64,000 nucleotides of DNA from Phreatobacter sp. (GTDB lineage Bacteria; Pseudomonadota; Alphaproteobacteria; Rhizobiales; Phreatobacteraceae), in contig NZ_JAPZTZ010000031.1 in assembly GCF_027532945.1 (NCBI RefSeq), positions 1-64,000 on the forward strand, given 5' to 3'. The stretch's first letter is position 1; every line of letters begins with the position of its first letter. Positions 1-9,427 of the stretch are shown here, piece by piece. Position numbers and translations under genes: made by a program. The notes under the pieces were generated by a model, which saw nothing but the letters and a program-made list of their open reading frames with translations, ran no database searches and had not been told where the DNA came from.

Positions 1-85
1 GGGTGTCCCCGGGGGCCCTGGGGCAAAACGCCTTCCCCCCCGGGGGGGGGGGCGGCCCGCCGGGGGGGGGGGCGGCCCGCCCCCC
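1..85. repeat. Low-complexity G/C contig-end sequence
   Basis: Long runs of G and C fill this stretch, and an exact 20-bp unit occurs twice back to back at 41-60 and 61-80. The response-regulator reading frame that enters from the right loses family resemblance exactly here. This looks like error-prone sequence at the end of an assembled contig rather than real genomic structure; that is inference from composition only. Confidence 0.7.
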
Positions 86-335
86 TGACGACAGCGATGG
101 GCAGGTCCGGATAGCATTCGCGCACCGCGGCCAGCGAGGCGGCGCTCTGCATCCCCGGCATGGACAGGTCGAAAATGGCGAGGGCGATGTCGTCGGTCTC
201 GCCGAGGCGCGACAGGGCCTCGTCCAGCGAGGCGGCCTCCTCGACGTCGTCAAAGCCGAGCCTGTCCTTCAGCGTGAAGGCGAGGCCCATGCGATACATT
301 CCGTGGTCGTCGGCGATGACGGCTATACGCGACAT
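86..335 (-). CDS. NarL/FixJ-type response regulator, receiver domain (truncated)
   Basis: This is the N-terminal receiver domain of a two-component response regulator. The start at 335 gives a protein beginning MSRIAVIADDHGMYRMGL, with the acidic pair D9-D10 and the predicted phospho-accepting aspartate D56 in FDLSMPG. The frame is recognisable to about residue 83 and then runs into the G/C-rich window end, so the output domain (an HTH of the LuxR type would be expected) is not visible. It lies 87 bp downstream of the RND pump gene on the same strand and could be a distal operon member. Its partner kinase is not identifiable here. The receiver assignment is firm; the NarL subclass is inferred from the spacing and the DHGMYRMGL segment. 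Confidence 0.8.
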
Positions 336-422
336 GGACGACAGGCGTAGGGCCCCGGCGCCTTGTCTGTCAATTGGCACAAGCCGCGGGGCCGGTCACA
401 GCCCCGCGACCACCTCGTTGCG

Positions 423-3400
423 TCACTCCGCCGGCTGGCGCACACCGGCACCGGCCTCGGCGGTGGCCGTCTCCGGCGCGTTACCGCGACGCGACAGCCA
501 GGTCGCGAGACCGTCGAACATCAGGTAGACGACCGGCGTGATGTAGAGGGTCAGGAGCTGCGATACCGCGAGGCCGCCGACCACCGCCACACCCAGCGGC
601 ATGCGCAGTTCGGCGCCCGCGCCGTGGCCGATGGCGATCGGCACGGCGCCGAGGATGGCGCAAAGCGTCGTCATCATGATCGGGCGGAAGCGCAGCACCG
701 CGGCCTCGATGATCGCCTCCTTCGCCGACACGCCTTGCTGTCGCCGTTCGATGGCGAAGTCGACCATCATGATGGCGTTCTTCTTGACGATGCCGATGAG
801 CATGACGAGGCCGATCATGGCGATGACCGAGAGGTCGAAGCCGGTGAGCTGCAGCGTCAGCAGCGCGCCGATACCGGCGGACGGCAGGCCCGACAGGATG
901 GTCAGCGGGTGGATGAAGCTCTCGTAGAGGATGCCGAGGATGATGTAGATCACCAGCACCGCCGCGAAGAGCAGCAGGCCCTGGTTGGCCACCGCCTGCT
1001 GGAACAACTGGGCGGTGCCCTGGAAGCTCGTGGCGACGGTTGCCGGCAGGCCGACCTCGCGGGCCGCCGCCTCGATCCGCGTCACCGCCTCAGAGAGCGC
1101 GATGCCCGGCGGCAGGTTGAACGACACGGTCACCGACGGCAACTGTGCGAGGTGGCCGACGGTCAGCGCCGTCGGCTGTTCGCGCAGCGTCGCAACTGCG
1201 TCGAGCGGGACGATGGCGCCCGTCGAGGATCGCACCGTCAGGCGGCGGAGCATGGTGGTCGTGTCATTGAACTTCGGATCGGCCTCCAGGATGACCTGGT
1301 AGGTGTCCTCCGAGGCATAGATGGTCGAGACCTGCCGCGCACCGAAGGCCGAGTAGAGCGTCGAGCGCACCTGGTCGGCATTGACGCCGAGCCGCGAGGC
1401 AGCGTCACGGTTGACGTCGACGACGGTCGAACGGGCCCGCATCTGCAGGTCCGAATTGACGTCGAGGATGCCCGGCAGCGTGCGCATCTTCGCCTCGACC
1501 AGCTGGGCGTAATGGCGCAGCTGCTCAAGGTCGGGGCTGGTCAGCGTGTACTGGTACTGCGACCGGCTCTGCACCGCGCCGACATTGATCGACTGGACCG
1601 GTACGAAGAAGATCTGGATGCCCGGAACCTCGCCAGCCAGCCGACGCAGGCGACTGATGACCACCTGGATCGAGTCCTTGCGCTCGGGCTTGTCGCGCAG
1701 GGTGATGAACAGGCGGCCGGCATTCTGCGTGTTGGCGGCATTGCCGCCGCCGGCATTGGCCATGACCAGGGCGACATCGGGATCCTTGCGGATCGCCGCG
1801 GCGAGTGCCTGCGTGCGCTCCACCATGGTGGCGAAGGAGGCGTCATCCGGGGCGATCGTGGCGGCGGTGATGAGGCCGTTATCCTCGATCGGGAAGAAGC
1901 CCTTGGGGATATCGCGGAACAGGACGTAGGTCAGGCCGAACGTGCCGAGCGTCACGCAGAGCATGATGACCGGGACGCCCACGACCTTGCGCACCGACCA
2001 GCCGTAGCCGCGGGTGACCGCGGTGAAGAAGGCCTCGAACCAGCGCAGCAGGAATATCGGCCGATGATTGTGATCGATCGGCTTGAGGACGCGCGAGCAC
2101 AGCATCGGCGTCAGCGTCAGCGACACGACGCCGGAGATCAGGATGGCCACCGAGATGACCACGCCGAACTGCGCGAACATACGGCCGACCACGCCGCCCA
2201 TGAACAGGACGGGGATGAACACCGCGACCAGCGAGATGGTCATGGAGATGATGGTGAAGCCCACCTCGCGCGAGCCGACCAGCGCCGCCTGGAAGGGGTC
2301 CATGCCCTCCTCGATATGGCGCATGATGTTCTCGAGCATAACGATGGCGTCGTCGACGACGAAGCCCACCGCCAGGGTCAGGGCGAGCAGCGAGATGTTG
2401 TCGATCGAATAGCCGAGCACATGCATCACCGCGAAGGTGCCGACGATGGAGATCGGCAGCGCCGCGGCGGGGATCAGCGTCGCACGCCAGCTCTTCAGGA
2501 AGAACCAGATAACGATGATGACGAGCAGCGCCGCCAGCGCCAGCGTGAACTGCACGTCGGCGACGGACTCGCGGATGGAGATGGAGCGGTCGTTCAGCAC
2601 GCTGACCTCGTAGGAGGCCGGAGCCTCCTGGCGGATCTGCGGCAGCATCGCGCGCACCCGATCCACCACCTCGACAGTGTTGGCGTCGGGCTGGCGCTGC
2701 ACGGCGAGGACGATGCCGCGCTTGCCGTTGAGCCAGGCAGCGATGCGGTCATTCTCGACGCCGTCGATGGGTGACGCGACGTCGGAGACGCGCACCGGCG
2801 CGCCGTTCTGCCAGGCAACGATCACCGGGCCATATTCAGCAGCGCGCATCAGCGGGCCGGTGGCGTCGAGGATCGCGGCACGACCGCCCTCGTTGACCGA
2901 GCCGAGCGGACGGTTCGAATTGGCGTTGGTGAGCGCGGTCTGCAGGTCGGCGAGCGTCAGGCCGCGGGCGGCGAGCTGGTCGAGGTCTGCCCGCACGCGC
3001 ACCGCATATTTCTGCGTACCAAAAATCTGCACCTGGGCGACACCGGGCAGCGAGGCGATGCGCGGCAGGATGGTGGAGTTGGCGAAGCGGTCGACATCCG
3101 ACAGGCGCGCGAGATCCGACGAAATGGCGAGGAAGATCACCGGCTGGTCGGCCGGGTTCACTTTCCTGAAGCTCGGCGGCGTCGTCAGCTCGGCCGGCAG
3201 GCGGCGCATGGCGGTCGAGATCTGCGACTGCACGTCGAGGGCGGCGCCGTCGATGGAGCGGTTGAGGTCGAACTGCAGCACGATGGAGGTGTTGCCGAGC
3301 GACGAGGTCGAGGTCATCGAGGTGACGCCGGCAATGGTCGAGAACTGCTTCTCGAGGACCAGGGCCACCGACGAGGCCATGGTCTCCGGGCTGGCGCCCG

Positions 3401-3551
3401 GCAGCTGCGCCGTGACCTGGATCGTGGGGAAGTCGACGCGCGGAATGGCCGCCACCGGCAGCTGCCGGTAGCCGAACATGCCGGCGGCGAGGAAGGAGAC
3501 CATCAGCAGGATGGTCATGACGGGACGGCGGATGCAGAGCTCCGAGATCAT
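423..3551 (-). CDS. RND-type multidrug efflux permease, MdtB/MdtC-like
   Basis: Inner-membrane proton/drug antiporter of the HAE1 RND family, 1042 residues, the usual length. It starts [16 protein letters not shown], the typical first transmembrane helix, followed by the large periplasmic porter loop, the TM2-TM6 block around residues 335-470 with the proton-relay stretch [16 protein letters not shown], and a second repeat of the same fold ending at VVYLMFDGL. The IRRPVMT start and the overall sequence resemble MdtB/MdtC more than AcrB. The start follows a GAGGGGAG ribosome binding site. It sits 12 bp after the adaptor gene, so the two form an operon. No outer-membrane channel gene is adjacent; a NodT-type channel gene lies at 37446-38915. 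The substrate cannot be told from sequence. Confidence 0.93.
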   Translation of the reverse strand: MISELCIRRPVMTILLMVSFLAAGMFGYRQLPVAAIPRVDFPTIQVTAQLPGASPETMASSVALVLEKQFSTIAGVTSMTSTSSLGNTSIVLQFDLNRSIDGAALDVQSQISTAMRRLPAELTTPPSFRKVNPADQPVIFLAISSDLARLSDVDRFANSTILPRIASLPGVAQVQIFGTQKYAVRVRADLDQLAARGLTLADLQTALTNANSNRPLGSVNEGGRAAILDATGPLMRAAEYGPVIVAWQNGAPVRVSDVASPIDGVENDRIAAWLNGKRGIVLAVQRQPDANTVEVVDRVRAMLPQIRQEAPASYEVSVLNDRSISIRESVADVQFTLALAALLVIIVIWFFLKSWRATLIPAAALPISIVGTFAVMHVLGYSIDNISLLALTLAVGFVVDDAIVMLENIMRHIEEGMDPFQAALVGSREVGFTIISMTISLVAVFIPVLFMGGVVGRMFAQFGVVISVAILISGVVSLTLTPMLCSRVLKPIDHNHRPIFLLRWFEAFFTAVTRGYGWSVRKVVGVPVIMLCVTLGTFGLTYVLFRDIPKGFFPIEDNGLITAATIAPDDASFATMVERTQALAAAIRKDPDVALVMANAGGGNAANTQNAGRLFITLRDKPERKDSIQVVISRLRRLAGEVPGIQIFFVPVQSINVGAVQSRSQYQYTLTSPDLEQLRHYAQLVEAKMRTLPGILDVNSDLQMRARSTVVDVNRDAASRLGVNADQVRSTLYSAFGARQVSTIYASEDTYQVILEADPKFNDTTTMLRRLTVRSSTGAIVPLDAVATLREQPTALTVGHLAQLPSVTVSFNLPPGIALSEAVTRIEAAAREVGLPATVATSFQGTAQLFQQAVANQGLLLFAAVLVIYIILGILYESFIHPLTILSGLPSAGIGALLTLQLTGFDLSVIAMIGLVMLIGIVKKNAIMMVDFAIERRQQGVSAKEAIIEAAVLRFRPIMMTTLCAILGAVPIAIGHGAGAELRMPLGVAVVGGLAVSQLLTLYITPVVYLMFDGLATWLSRRGNAPETATAEAGAGVRQPAE

Positions 3552-3563
3552 GGCGTGCTCCCC

Positions 3564-4778
3564 TCAGCTCTGCGGATCGCGGGCGGCGGGCGCCTCGGCC
3601 GTGCCGGCTGCTCGCTCGGTCACCGCGACACCATTGGCGATGCGCAGCTGACCGGAGGTGATCACCTGCTCGCCACCGGAAAGGCCCTCGCTGATGACGG
3701 CGACGTCACCCATGGTGCGAGCGACCTTGACGTGGGCGACCGCGGCGCGGCCATCCTTCACCGTGAAGACATAGGAGCCGCGCTGGCCGACCTGCAGGGC
3801 CATGACCGGCACGACGACCGCGTCAGTCTGGGTGCCGAGAGTGACCCTCACCGGCACGAAGGCGCCGGGCCAGAGCTGCTCGGCGCCGTTCTGCATCAGC
3901 GCCTTGGCGGTCACCGTGCCGGTGGTGAGGTCGACCTGGTTCTCGACGAAGGCGATGGACCCGCTCGCCGTGCGGTTGCCGGCGCGGGCCTCGACCCGGA
4001 TGCGGGTCGGGTCGTCCTGCACCATCGCGCGCATTTCGAAGAAGGTCGTCTGCGGCACGGCGAAGGCGATGTAGATCGGGTCGATCTGGTTGATCGTGGT
4101 CATCGCCGCCACATCGGCCGAGCGCACGAAGGCGCCGGGCTTGGCGGGGATGGAGCCGATGCGGCCGGAGATGGGCGCGCGGATCTGGGTGTAGCTCAGC
4201 TGCGTGGCGATGGAGTTGCGGTTCGCCTCGTCGGAGGCGAGCTGCGCCTCGACGGCCTTGACGTTGGTGATGGCGTTGTCGCGGGCGACATCGGTGCCGA
4301 CATTGCGGCGGGAGAGGTCGATGGCGCGTTCCCGGTCGCGCACGGCCTGTTCGAGCTGCGCCTTGGTGCGCAGGATCTGCGCCTCGATCTGGGCGAGCTG
4401 GGCCTTCAGCACCCGGTCGTCGAGGGTGAAGAGCAGGTCGCCCTCCTTCACCGAGGCGCCCTCGGCGACATGGACCTGCGCGACCTGCGTGTCGAGGCGC
4501 GACTTGATCTGCAGCGCGGCGATGGGCTGGACGGTGCCCACCGCCTCGACCTCGATCGGCATGGTGCGGCGCTCGACGCGGCCGAGCGTGACGGAGACGG
4601 GCGGCGGTCCCGCGGGGCGCCGGGCCTGCTGCCCTTGGGGCGCAGCGGCCTGCTGGCCGCCGCCCTGGCCAATCAGGGCCTGCGCCTGGTGATAGGCCTT
4701 CTCGGCGAGATCAGGGCGCCAGGTCGCGACCCCTCCGATGACCGCCAGCAAACCGAAAACGATGATGACCCGCAGCAT
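3564..4778 (-). CDS. RND efflux periplasmic adaptor (membrane fusion protein), MdtA-like
   Basis: Periplasmic adaptor that bridges the RND permease and an outer-membrane channel. From the start at 4778 it is 404 residues: a short hydrophobic N-terminal anchor (MLRVIIVFGLLAVIGG), a Gln/Ala/Pro-rich linker, then the biotinyl-lipoyl half-motifs around residues 95-120 (AALQIKSRLDTQVAQVHVAEG) and 200-215 (IRAPISGRIG) flanking an alpha-helical hairpin, and the beta-barrel and membrane-proximal domains. An upstream in-frame ATG at 4823 exists, but the residues it adds are not typical and the hydrophobic anchor begins at 4778. It is the first gene of the adaptor-permease operon. No TetR or other local regulator is visible next to it. 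Confidence 0.9.
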   Translation of the reverse strand: MLRVIIVFGLLAVIGGVATWRPDLAEKAYHQAQALIGQGGGQQAAAPQGQQARRPAGPPPVSVTLGRVERRTMPIEVEAVGTVQPIAALQIKSRLDTQVAQVHVAEGASVKEGDLLFTLDDRVLKAQLAQIEAQILRTKAQLEQAVRDRERAIDLSRRNVGTDVARDNAITNVKAVEAQLASDEANRNSIATQLSYTQIRAPISGRIGSIPAKPGAFVRSADVAAMTTINQIDPIYIAFAVPQTTFFEMRAMVQDDPTRIRVEARAGNRTASGSIAFVENQVDLTTGTVTAKALMQNGAEQLWPGAFVPVRVTLGTQTDAVVVPVMALQVGQRGSYVFTVKDGRAAVAHVKVARTMGDVAVISEGLSGGEQVITSGQLRIANGVAVTERAAGTAEAPAARDPQS

Positions 4779-4933
4779 GGACCCGCCTGTCCCTGACTGG
4801 GCAAGGCCGCGGACGGGATCCACAGCCAGCCGGAATTTCCCTTAGGACAACATAGAACATTTGCCGGCGACGACCATTCGTCCCGATGGTCTAGGCCATG
4901 TCTGCGCAGGAAGGCGGCTGCCGCGGACAGACG

Positions 4934-5929
4934 TCAGGCGGCGGAAGCCGGGTCCGGGCGCACCGTGCGGGTCCAGAGCGAGTGCTTCGGATCGAGGATG
5001 AAGGTGATGAGCAGCTTCGTCCAGGATCGGTGCGAGGGCAGCGTCAGGTAGAATTCCGGCGCGATCCGCGTCACTTCGGGCAGCCGGTTCCACGGAATCG
5101 ACGGAAAATCGTGGTGTTCGTTGTGATAGCCGATGTTCAGCGCGATGCCGTTGAGCGGGCCGTAATAATTGGCCGTGTCGTGCTGCTCGTCACCGGTGAA
5201 ATGCTCCTGCACCCAGCGCGCCCCGAGCGGATGGAGGCTGAGGGCGAACCAGAACGAGGCGAGGAGATAGACCACGGCATTCCAGCCGAAGGCATAGGCG
5301 AGGCCGAGGGCGACCGCCGCATTGGCGGCATAGTTGGCGATGGCCCAGCCGTCCATCGGCACCACACCGCGCACCCGCGTCACCCGCAGCAGCTGGAAGA
5401 CGGGGAAAAACAGGAACCACATCGCCTTGCGCCAGGCGGAATGGCCGACGAGCCGGGCCTCCCATGCCGAGGGGACGTCGGTGTCCCGCTCCATCTCGCC
5501 GAGATAGGAGTGATGGGCGAGGTGGCAGGAGCGGAAGCCCATGGCGCCGGGAAGGACCGAGGGAAAGTCGGCCGCCAGCAGCACGAGGCGGTTGGCGAAG
5601 CGGCTGCGGAAGATGAGATTGTGGGTGGCGTCGTGCATGACGACGTAGAGCGCGTGGTTGAGGAAGGCGCCGAAGCCATAGGCGACGATGAGCGCCAGCC
5701 ACCACCAGGACAGGCCCGCCCAGCCGAACACGGCGGCGAGGCCGAGCTGGGTCGAGACATACAGCGCCATGATCGCCGCGGTCCAGGGATTGCGGCCGAT
5801 GAGACCGCGGATCTCCGGATGCGCCTTGAGGATCGCCTTGACACGGGAGGCATGAGTCTCGCCGAGAGCGGGGACGAAGGTCTCCTCGTCATCGGCGTCG
5901 AACACGACGGTCTGCGGAAGGCTGTTCAT
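4934..5929 (-). CDS. DES-type membrane desaturase, sphingolipid delta-4 desaturase-like
   Basis: Integral-membrane di-iron fatty acyl/sphingolipid desaturase, 331 residues. The three histidine boxes are clear: H99-DAT-H103, H136-LA-H139-H140 and H269-NE-H272-H273. Around the third box the sequence NIGYHNEHHDFPSIPWNRLP closely follows eukaryotic dihydroceramide delta-4 desaturases (DEGS1/DES1), and the N-terminal segment THASRVKAILKAHPEI resembles the short lipid-desaturase N-terminal domain of that family. Several hydrophobic helices separate the boxes. The start at 5929 is preceded by AGGAGAG; an upstream ATG at 5983 is unlikely. No sphingolipid biosynthesis gene (serine palmitoyltransferase-like) is next to it, so the substrate could instead be another acyl chain. 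Family assignment is strong; substrate is inference. Confidence 0.85.
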   Translation of the reverse strand: MNSLPQTVVFDADDEETFVPALGETHASRVKAILKAHPEIRGLIGRNPWTAAIMALYVSTQLGLAAVFGWAGLSWWWLALIVAYGFGAFLNHALYVVMHDATHNLIFRSRFANRLVLLAADFPSVLPGAMGFRSCHLAHHSYLGEMERDTDVPSAWEARLVGHSAWRKAMWFLFFPVFQLLRVTRVRGVVPMDGWAIANYAANAAVALGLAYAFGWNAVVYLLASFWFALSLHPLGARWVQEHFTGDEQHDTANYYGPLNGIALNIGYHNEHHDFPSIPWNRLPEVTRIAPEFYLTLPSHRSWTKLLITFILDPKHSLWTRTVRPDPASAA

Positions 5930-6059
5930 GCCACTCTCCTGGGGGCCGATGGGCTCCGCCTGCCGCACCGCACCACGGGGCATGAGCGATGCCCGAAGCG
6001 GCAGGGGCGGTCAAGCGCTGCTCCATCCGGCCCATGTCACGATCGCGCCAGCCCTTGGA

Positions 6060-7697
6060 TCAGGCGGCGACACGCGCAAGGATCGCCGTCACATCGGCCG
6101 CCGCCGGCAGGACGCCGAAGCTGCGGCCGCCCTCCGCTCCGAGCCGGGTGGCGATGAAGGCATCGGCCACCGCCGCCGGCGCGCCCTGCACCAGAAGCAC
6201 GGCCTGCAGCACCAGCGCCATGCGCTCGGCGATCCGCCGGGCATCGGCCTCCGCCGGGACGCGCTTCAAGAGCCCGAAGAGATCATCGATGGCCGTGTCG
6301 AGGATCGGGCTCTGCCCCCGCGCCGCCATCACCTCCGCCGCGAAGGCCTCGCGCGCCGCCGGCTCGCGCTGAAGCGTGCGCAGGATGTCGAGGGCGATGA
6401 CATTGCCCGAGCCCTCCCAGATGGCGTTGAGCGGGCTCTCGCGGAACAGCCGCGGCAAGGGGCTTTCCTCCACATAGCCGGCGCCGCCATGGCACTCCAT
6501 GCATTCATAGACGAAGTTCGGGTTGCGCTTGGTGAGCCAGTATTTCGAGACGGCCACCGCAAGCCGCGCGAAGGCGCGCTCGTGCTCGGAGGTTCCGGAG
6601 AAGGCCCGGGCGACCCGCATGGTCAGCGCCACGGCCGCCTCATATTCGAGCGCGAGATCCGCCACGACAGCCCGCATGGCCGGCTGGTCGATCAGCGTCT
6701 TCTGGAAGGCGCGGCGGTTGGCGACGTGATGGTGCGCCTGGGCCAGCGCCATGCGCATGATGCCGATGGTTCCGGCGATCGTGTCGAGGCGGGTGTGGTG
6801 GACCATCTCGATGATGGTGGCGACACCCCTGCCCTCCTCGCCGAGCAGCACGGCATGGGTGTCGTGATACTCGATCTCGGAGGAGGCGTTGGACTTGTTC
6901 CCAAGCTTGTCCTTGAGCCGCATGACATGGAGGCTGTTGCGCTCGCCGTCAGGCCTGATGCGCGGCACGAGGAAGCACGACAGCCCCGCCTCGGTCTGGG
7001 CCAGCGTGAGGAACGCGTCGCACATCGGCGCCGAGCAGAACCACTTGTGGCCGACGAGGCGCCAGGCCCCGCCATCCCGGAAGGCGCGCGTCGTATTGGC
7101 GCGCACGTCGCTGCCGCCCTGCTTTTCCGTCATCGCCATGCCAATGGTGACGCCGCGCTTCTGGGCGATAGGCCTCAGCGGCGCGTCATAGCGGCCGCCG
7201 ACGATCTTCGGCACCCATTGCGCCGCGACCTCGCTCTGGTGGCGTAGCGCCGGCACGCTCGCATAGGTCATGGAGATCGGGCACATCGTGCCCTGCTCGA
7301 CCTCGGAGAACAGCGCCAGCAGCGCTGCATGGGCGACATGGGCGCCCGGCCTCTCCTCGGCCCAGGCGATGGCGTGGATGCGATGCTCCATCGCGAGATC
7401 CATCAGCCGGTGATAGCTCGGATGGAACCGCACCTCGTCGATGCGCCGGCCATAGCGGTCGAAGACGGTGAGCTCCGGCGGATAGCGGTTCGCCTCCTCG
7501 CCGGCCGCCAGCACCTCCTCGCGGCCGAGCTCTGCGCCGAGCGCCGTGAGCGGCGCGCCGACCCAGTCGCCGCCCTCCCGCAGCGCCCAGTGCGACAGGA
7601 TCGGATCGGAGGTGAAGAGGTTCCGCCCCGCAAAGTCCGGCGGCTGGTTGAAGACCTCGTGGGTGATGAGGCGGGTCGAGGGCGCGTGGCGGGGCAT
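6060..7697 (-). CDS. aidB: Acyl-CoA dehydrogenase family protein, AidB-like
   Basis: FAD-binding acyl-CoA dehydrogenase homologue of the AidB branch, 545 residues (E. coli AidB is about 540). It opens with THEVFNQPPDFAGRNLF, the AidB N-terminal signature, and carries GMAMTEKQGGSDVRANTT, the VGHKWFCSAPMCDAFL strand block, LKDKLGNKSNASSEIEYHD and the C-terminal RESPLNAIWEGSGNVIALD. In E. coli AidB is induced by alkylating agents, binds DNA and protects against alkylation; that is knowledge of the family, not shown here. An ATG at 7700 directly precedes the chosen one; the GGAGAG site is better spaced for 7697. It lies 130 bp upstream of the desaturase gene on the same strand. No Ada-type regulator gene is adjacent. 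Confidence 0.9.
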   Translation of the reverse strand: MPRHAPSTRLITHEVFNQPPDFAGRNLFTSDPILSHWALREGGDWVGAPLTALGAELGREEVLAAGEEANRYPPELTVFDRYGRRIDEVRFHPSYHRLMDLAMEHRIHAIAWAEERPGAHVAHAALLALFSEVEQGTMCPISMTYASVPALRHQSEVAAQWVPKIVGGRYDAPLRPIAQKRGVTIGMAMTEKQGGSDVRANTTRAFRDGGAWRLVGHKWFCSAPMCDAFLTLAQTEAGLSCFLVPRIRPDGERNSLHVMRLKDKLGNKSNASSEIEYHDTHAVLLGEEGRGVATIIEMVHHTRLDTIAGTIGIMRMALAQAHHHVANRRAFQKTLIDQPAMRAVVADLALEYEAAVALTMRVARAFSGTSEHERAFARLAVAVSKYWLTKRNPNFVYECMECHGGAGYVEESPLPRLFRESPLNAIWEGSGNVIALDILRTLQREPAAREAFAAEVMAARGQSPILDTAIDDLFGLLKRVPAEADARRIAERMALVLQAVLLVQGAPAAVADAFIATRLGAEGGRSFGVLPAAADVTAILARVAA

Positions 7698-7793
7698 CAT
7701 GTCTCTCCGCGGGCGATGGCGTTGAGACCGCACAGTCGCAGGCTGGCCAAGGACCGGCAATCGGCCGAAGGGGATGGTGCGACGGGCCGGCCG

Positions 7794-8183
7794 TCAGCGG
7801 GCCAGCGCCGGCCGCCAGCGATTGACCAGTTGGATGGCGGCCCAGGCCCCGGCAACGGCGCTGAGGACGCTGACCACCAGCGCAATGGAAAAGACCACGC
7901 CACCGGCCGCCGCCAGCGAACCCGAGGAGGGAAGGATCATGGATGCGACGAAGCCGCCGAGCTGCGCGCCGAGCATCCCGCCAACGAACGCGACGACGAG
8001 ATTGACGATCCAGCCGACCGGGCCGCGCCGCTGGCTCCAGGCTTCGTGGATCGCGACGGCCAGGATGATGCCGATGATGACCGCGCCGATCGTCAGCGGT
8101 CCGCCGACGCTGGACAGAGGGATCATGCCGGTCGCCTGCAAGAGCAGGATGGCGGCGACACCGATGGCTGCGATGTAGATCAT
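7794..8183 (-). CDS. Small integral membrane protein of unknown function
   Basis: A 129-residue protein that is mostly hydrophobic, with about four predicted membrane segments (roughly residues 3-22, 28-45, 57-85 and 93-118). The stretch GWIVNLVVAFVGGMLGAQLGG resembles the glycine-patterned helices of GlsB/YeaQ/YmgE transglycosylase-associated proteins, but the match is weak and the protein is longer than those. It stands alone between the aidB-like gene and the small acetyltransferase gene, all on the minus strand. No enzymatic motif is visible and I do not assign a function. Confidence 0.7.
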   Translation of the reverse strand: MIYIAAIGVAAILLLQATGMIPLSSVGGPLTIGAVIIGIILAVAIHEAWSQRRGPVGWIVNLVVAFVGGMLGAQLGGFVASMILPSSGSLAAAGGVVFSIALVVSVLSAVAGAWAAIQLVNRWRPALAR

Positions 8184-8273
8184 GGTTAGCCCCCACTGAG
8201 GTCACAGCGCGAGCCTAGAGCGCCGAACGTTCATTGGCAAAGCAGGTGCAGAGCCGTCTGTGCCGGAGGGCGG

Positions 8274-8588
8274 TCACGCGCCCATCGCCGCCTTGTAGGA
8301 CGGATGCAGCAGGTCGCGAGCCTCCGGATGCTTGCCGAACCAGGCGGCGAAGAACGGGCAGAGCGGCACGACCGACAGACCGCGCTCGCGGGCGGCGGCA
8401 AGCCCCGCCTTGATCAGGGCCGAGCCGATGCCGCGACCGCCGAGCGCCTCCGGCACCTCGGTATGGGTGAAAAAGATCGAGCCCCCGGCGATGCGATAGT
8501 CCGCGAAGGCGAGATGGCCCTCGACGCTCGCTTCAAAACGCTGCGCGGCTGGATTGTCGATGACGGCAACGGCAGCGGCTTCTTTCAT
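8274..8588 (-). CDS. Small GNAT-like N-acetyltransferase, YjdJ family
   Basis: Single-domain N-acetyltransferase-like protein of 104 residues. The acetyl-CoA binding loop is seen as GGRGIGSALIKAGLAAARERGL, followed by the family-typical C-terminal segment VVPLCPFFAAWFGKHPEARDLL. The short length and the pattern DYRIAGGSIFFTHTEVP fit the minimal GNAT group (COG2388, YjdJ/GTNH10-like) rather than a full-size acetyltransferase. The start at 8588 has a strong GAGGAG ribosome binding site; the longer upstream frame to 8732 has neither a good site nor family resemblance. The substrate is unknown for this family. Confidence 0.88.
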   Translation of the reverse strand: MKEAAAVAVIDNPAAQRFEASVEGHLAFADYRIAGGSIFFTHTEVPEALGGRGIGSALIKAGLAAARERGLSVVPLCPFFAAWFGKHPEARDLLHPSYKAAMGA

Positions 8589-8774
8589 GGCGGGGCTCCT
8601 CGGGGGGTGAAACGGCGTGGGGCACAGCCTCGTTCCGGAGCAGCCGCGGGGCAAGCGGCGGGAGCCCAAACCGGGTGTGCAGGGACGCAAGGGCAATCGC
8701 GGGCACCTCGAACCTCGGTTGAACTGCGTCACAACCCGTGTGTGTCTGGCTCATTCCCTCAGTGATTTTTCCCG

Positions 8775-9140
8775 ATGCTGACCTTTTCGACCAATGGCCT
8801 GCCGCCCCATCAGCGCTTCGATCAATGGCGCGAGGAACGCGACCGTCAGCTCATCGGTGTCACCATCGAGATGGCGCCCGACAGGCGCGCGGATTTCCGC
8901 GGCCATTTCTCGGCCCGGCAGGCCGGCACACAGCGCAGCACCGAGGCCTCGTTCCAGCAGCTCGCCAATACCGGGTTCACAGTGTTCGGCGCGCGGGCCA
9001 CCACCCACACGGCCCTCGGCTCGTTCGGCATCGAACTGCGCCTCGCGACCGGCACCCGCCTCACCGCCTCCCTCGACGGCGAACTCGGTGACCGCCACCG
9101 CTCGCTCCGCGCCAATGCCGGCATCAGCCACAGCTGGTGA
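8775..9140 (+). pseudogene. Chimeric remnant: AraC-family regulator N-terminus fused to autotransporter C-terminal tail
   Basis: An open frame of 121 codons made of two unrelated parts. Residues 1 to about 49 (MLTFSTNGLPPHQRFDQWRE onward, to GHFSARQAG) look like the start of the ligand-binding domain of an AraC-family regulator. Residues 50-121 (from TQRSTEASFQQLAN to the end GISHSW) are nearly the same as the last 72 residues of the autotransporter encoded at 9428-12649. There is no HTH, signal peptide or complete beta-barrel, so neither parent function can survive. The join falls in a short stretch, CAGGCCGGC, also present at the matching point of the intact autotransporter gene. It is most easily explained as a deletion or duplication scar. 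The stop codon is the original autotransporter stop. Confidence 0.8.
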
Positions 9141-9144
9141 GGCG
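8919..9144 (+). repeat. Direct repeat, upstream copy (autotransporter 3' end)
   Basis: About 226 bp that align without gaps to 12428-12653 at an offset of 3509 bases; mismatches are scattered, mostly at third codon positions. It encodes the terminal beta-strands of an autotransporter barrel. Together with the downstream copy it brackets the complete autotransporter gene in direct orientation. Confidence 0.9.
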
Positions 9145-9256
9145 GGGGACGTCTGGCGGCCTCCCTGGATCAAAGGGCGCCCGCGGCCAGGCGGGGGCGT
9201 CTGCGATGCGTCGGCGGGACCATCCCGTTCTGTGCATCCGACCGCCGAATGCCGGT

Positions 9257-9427
9257 GAAGATCTGTTATTACGTGGACCGTAACAAATACGACCCTTATC
9301 TTTCATGAAAATTCCCGCTGAACGCCTATTAACATCAGTAGTATGCGGAATTTTATACGATTTGCTGATTCGACATTGTATGGATATATTTCTGTATTGA
9401 ATTTTTTACACGCATGTCCGGTGAATA
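9257..9427. promoter_or_regulatory. AT-rich leader/promoter region of the autotransporter gene
   Basis: After very GC-rich sequence, composition switches sharply to A/T (for example around 9300-9420, with several runs of A or T) and returns to GC-rich just inside the autotransporter gene. No single -35/-10 pair is convincing by eye. Such an island before a surface-protein gene is typical of a regulated or transferred locus; that reading is inference. Confidence 0.55.

Noticed and set aside
363-2774. Long open frame of about 800 codons on the plus strand
   Set aside because: It is antisense to the RND permease gene; its translation is rich in Arg, Asp, His and Gly with no family resemblance, the usual shadow in very GC-rich DNA.
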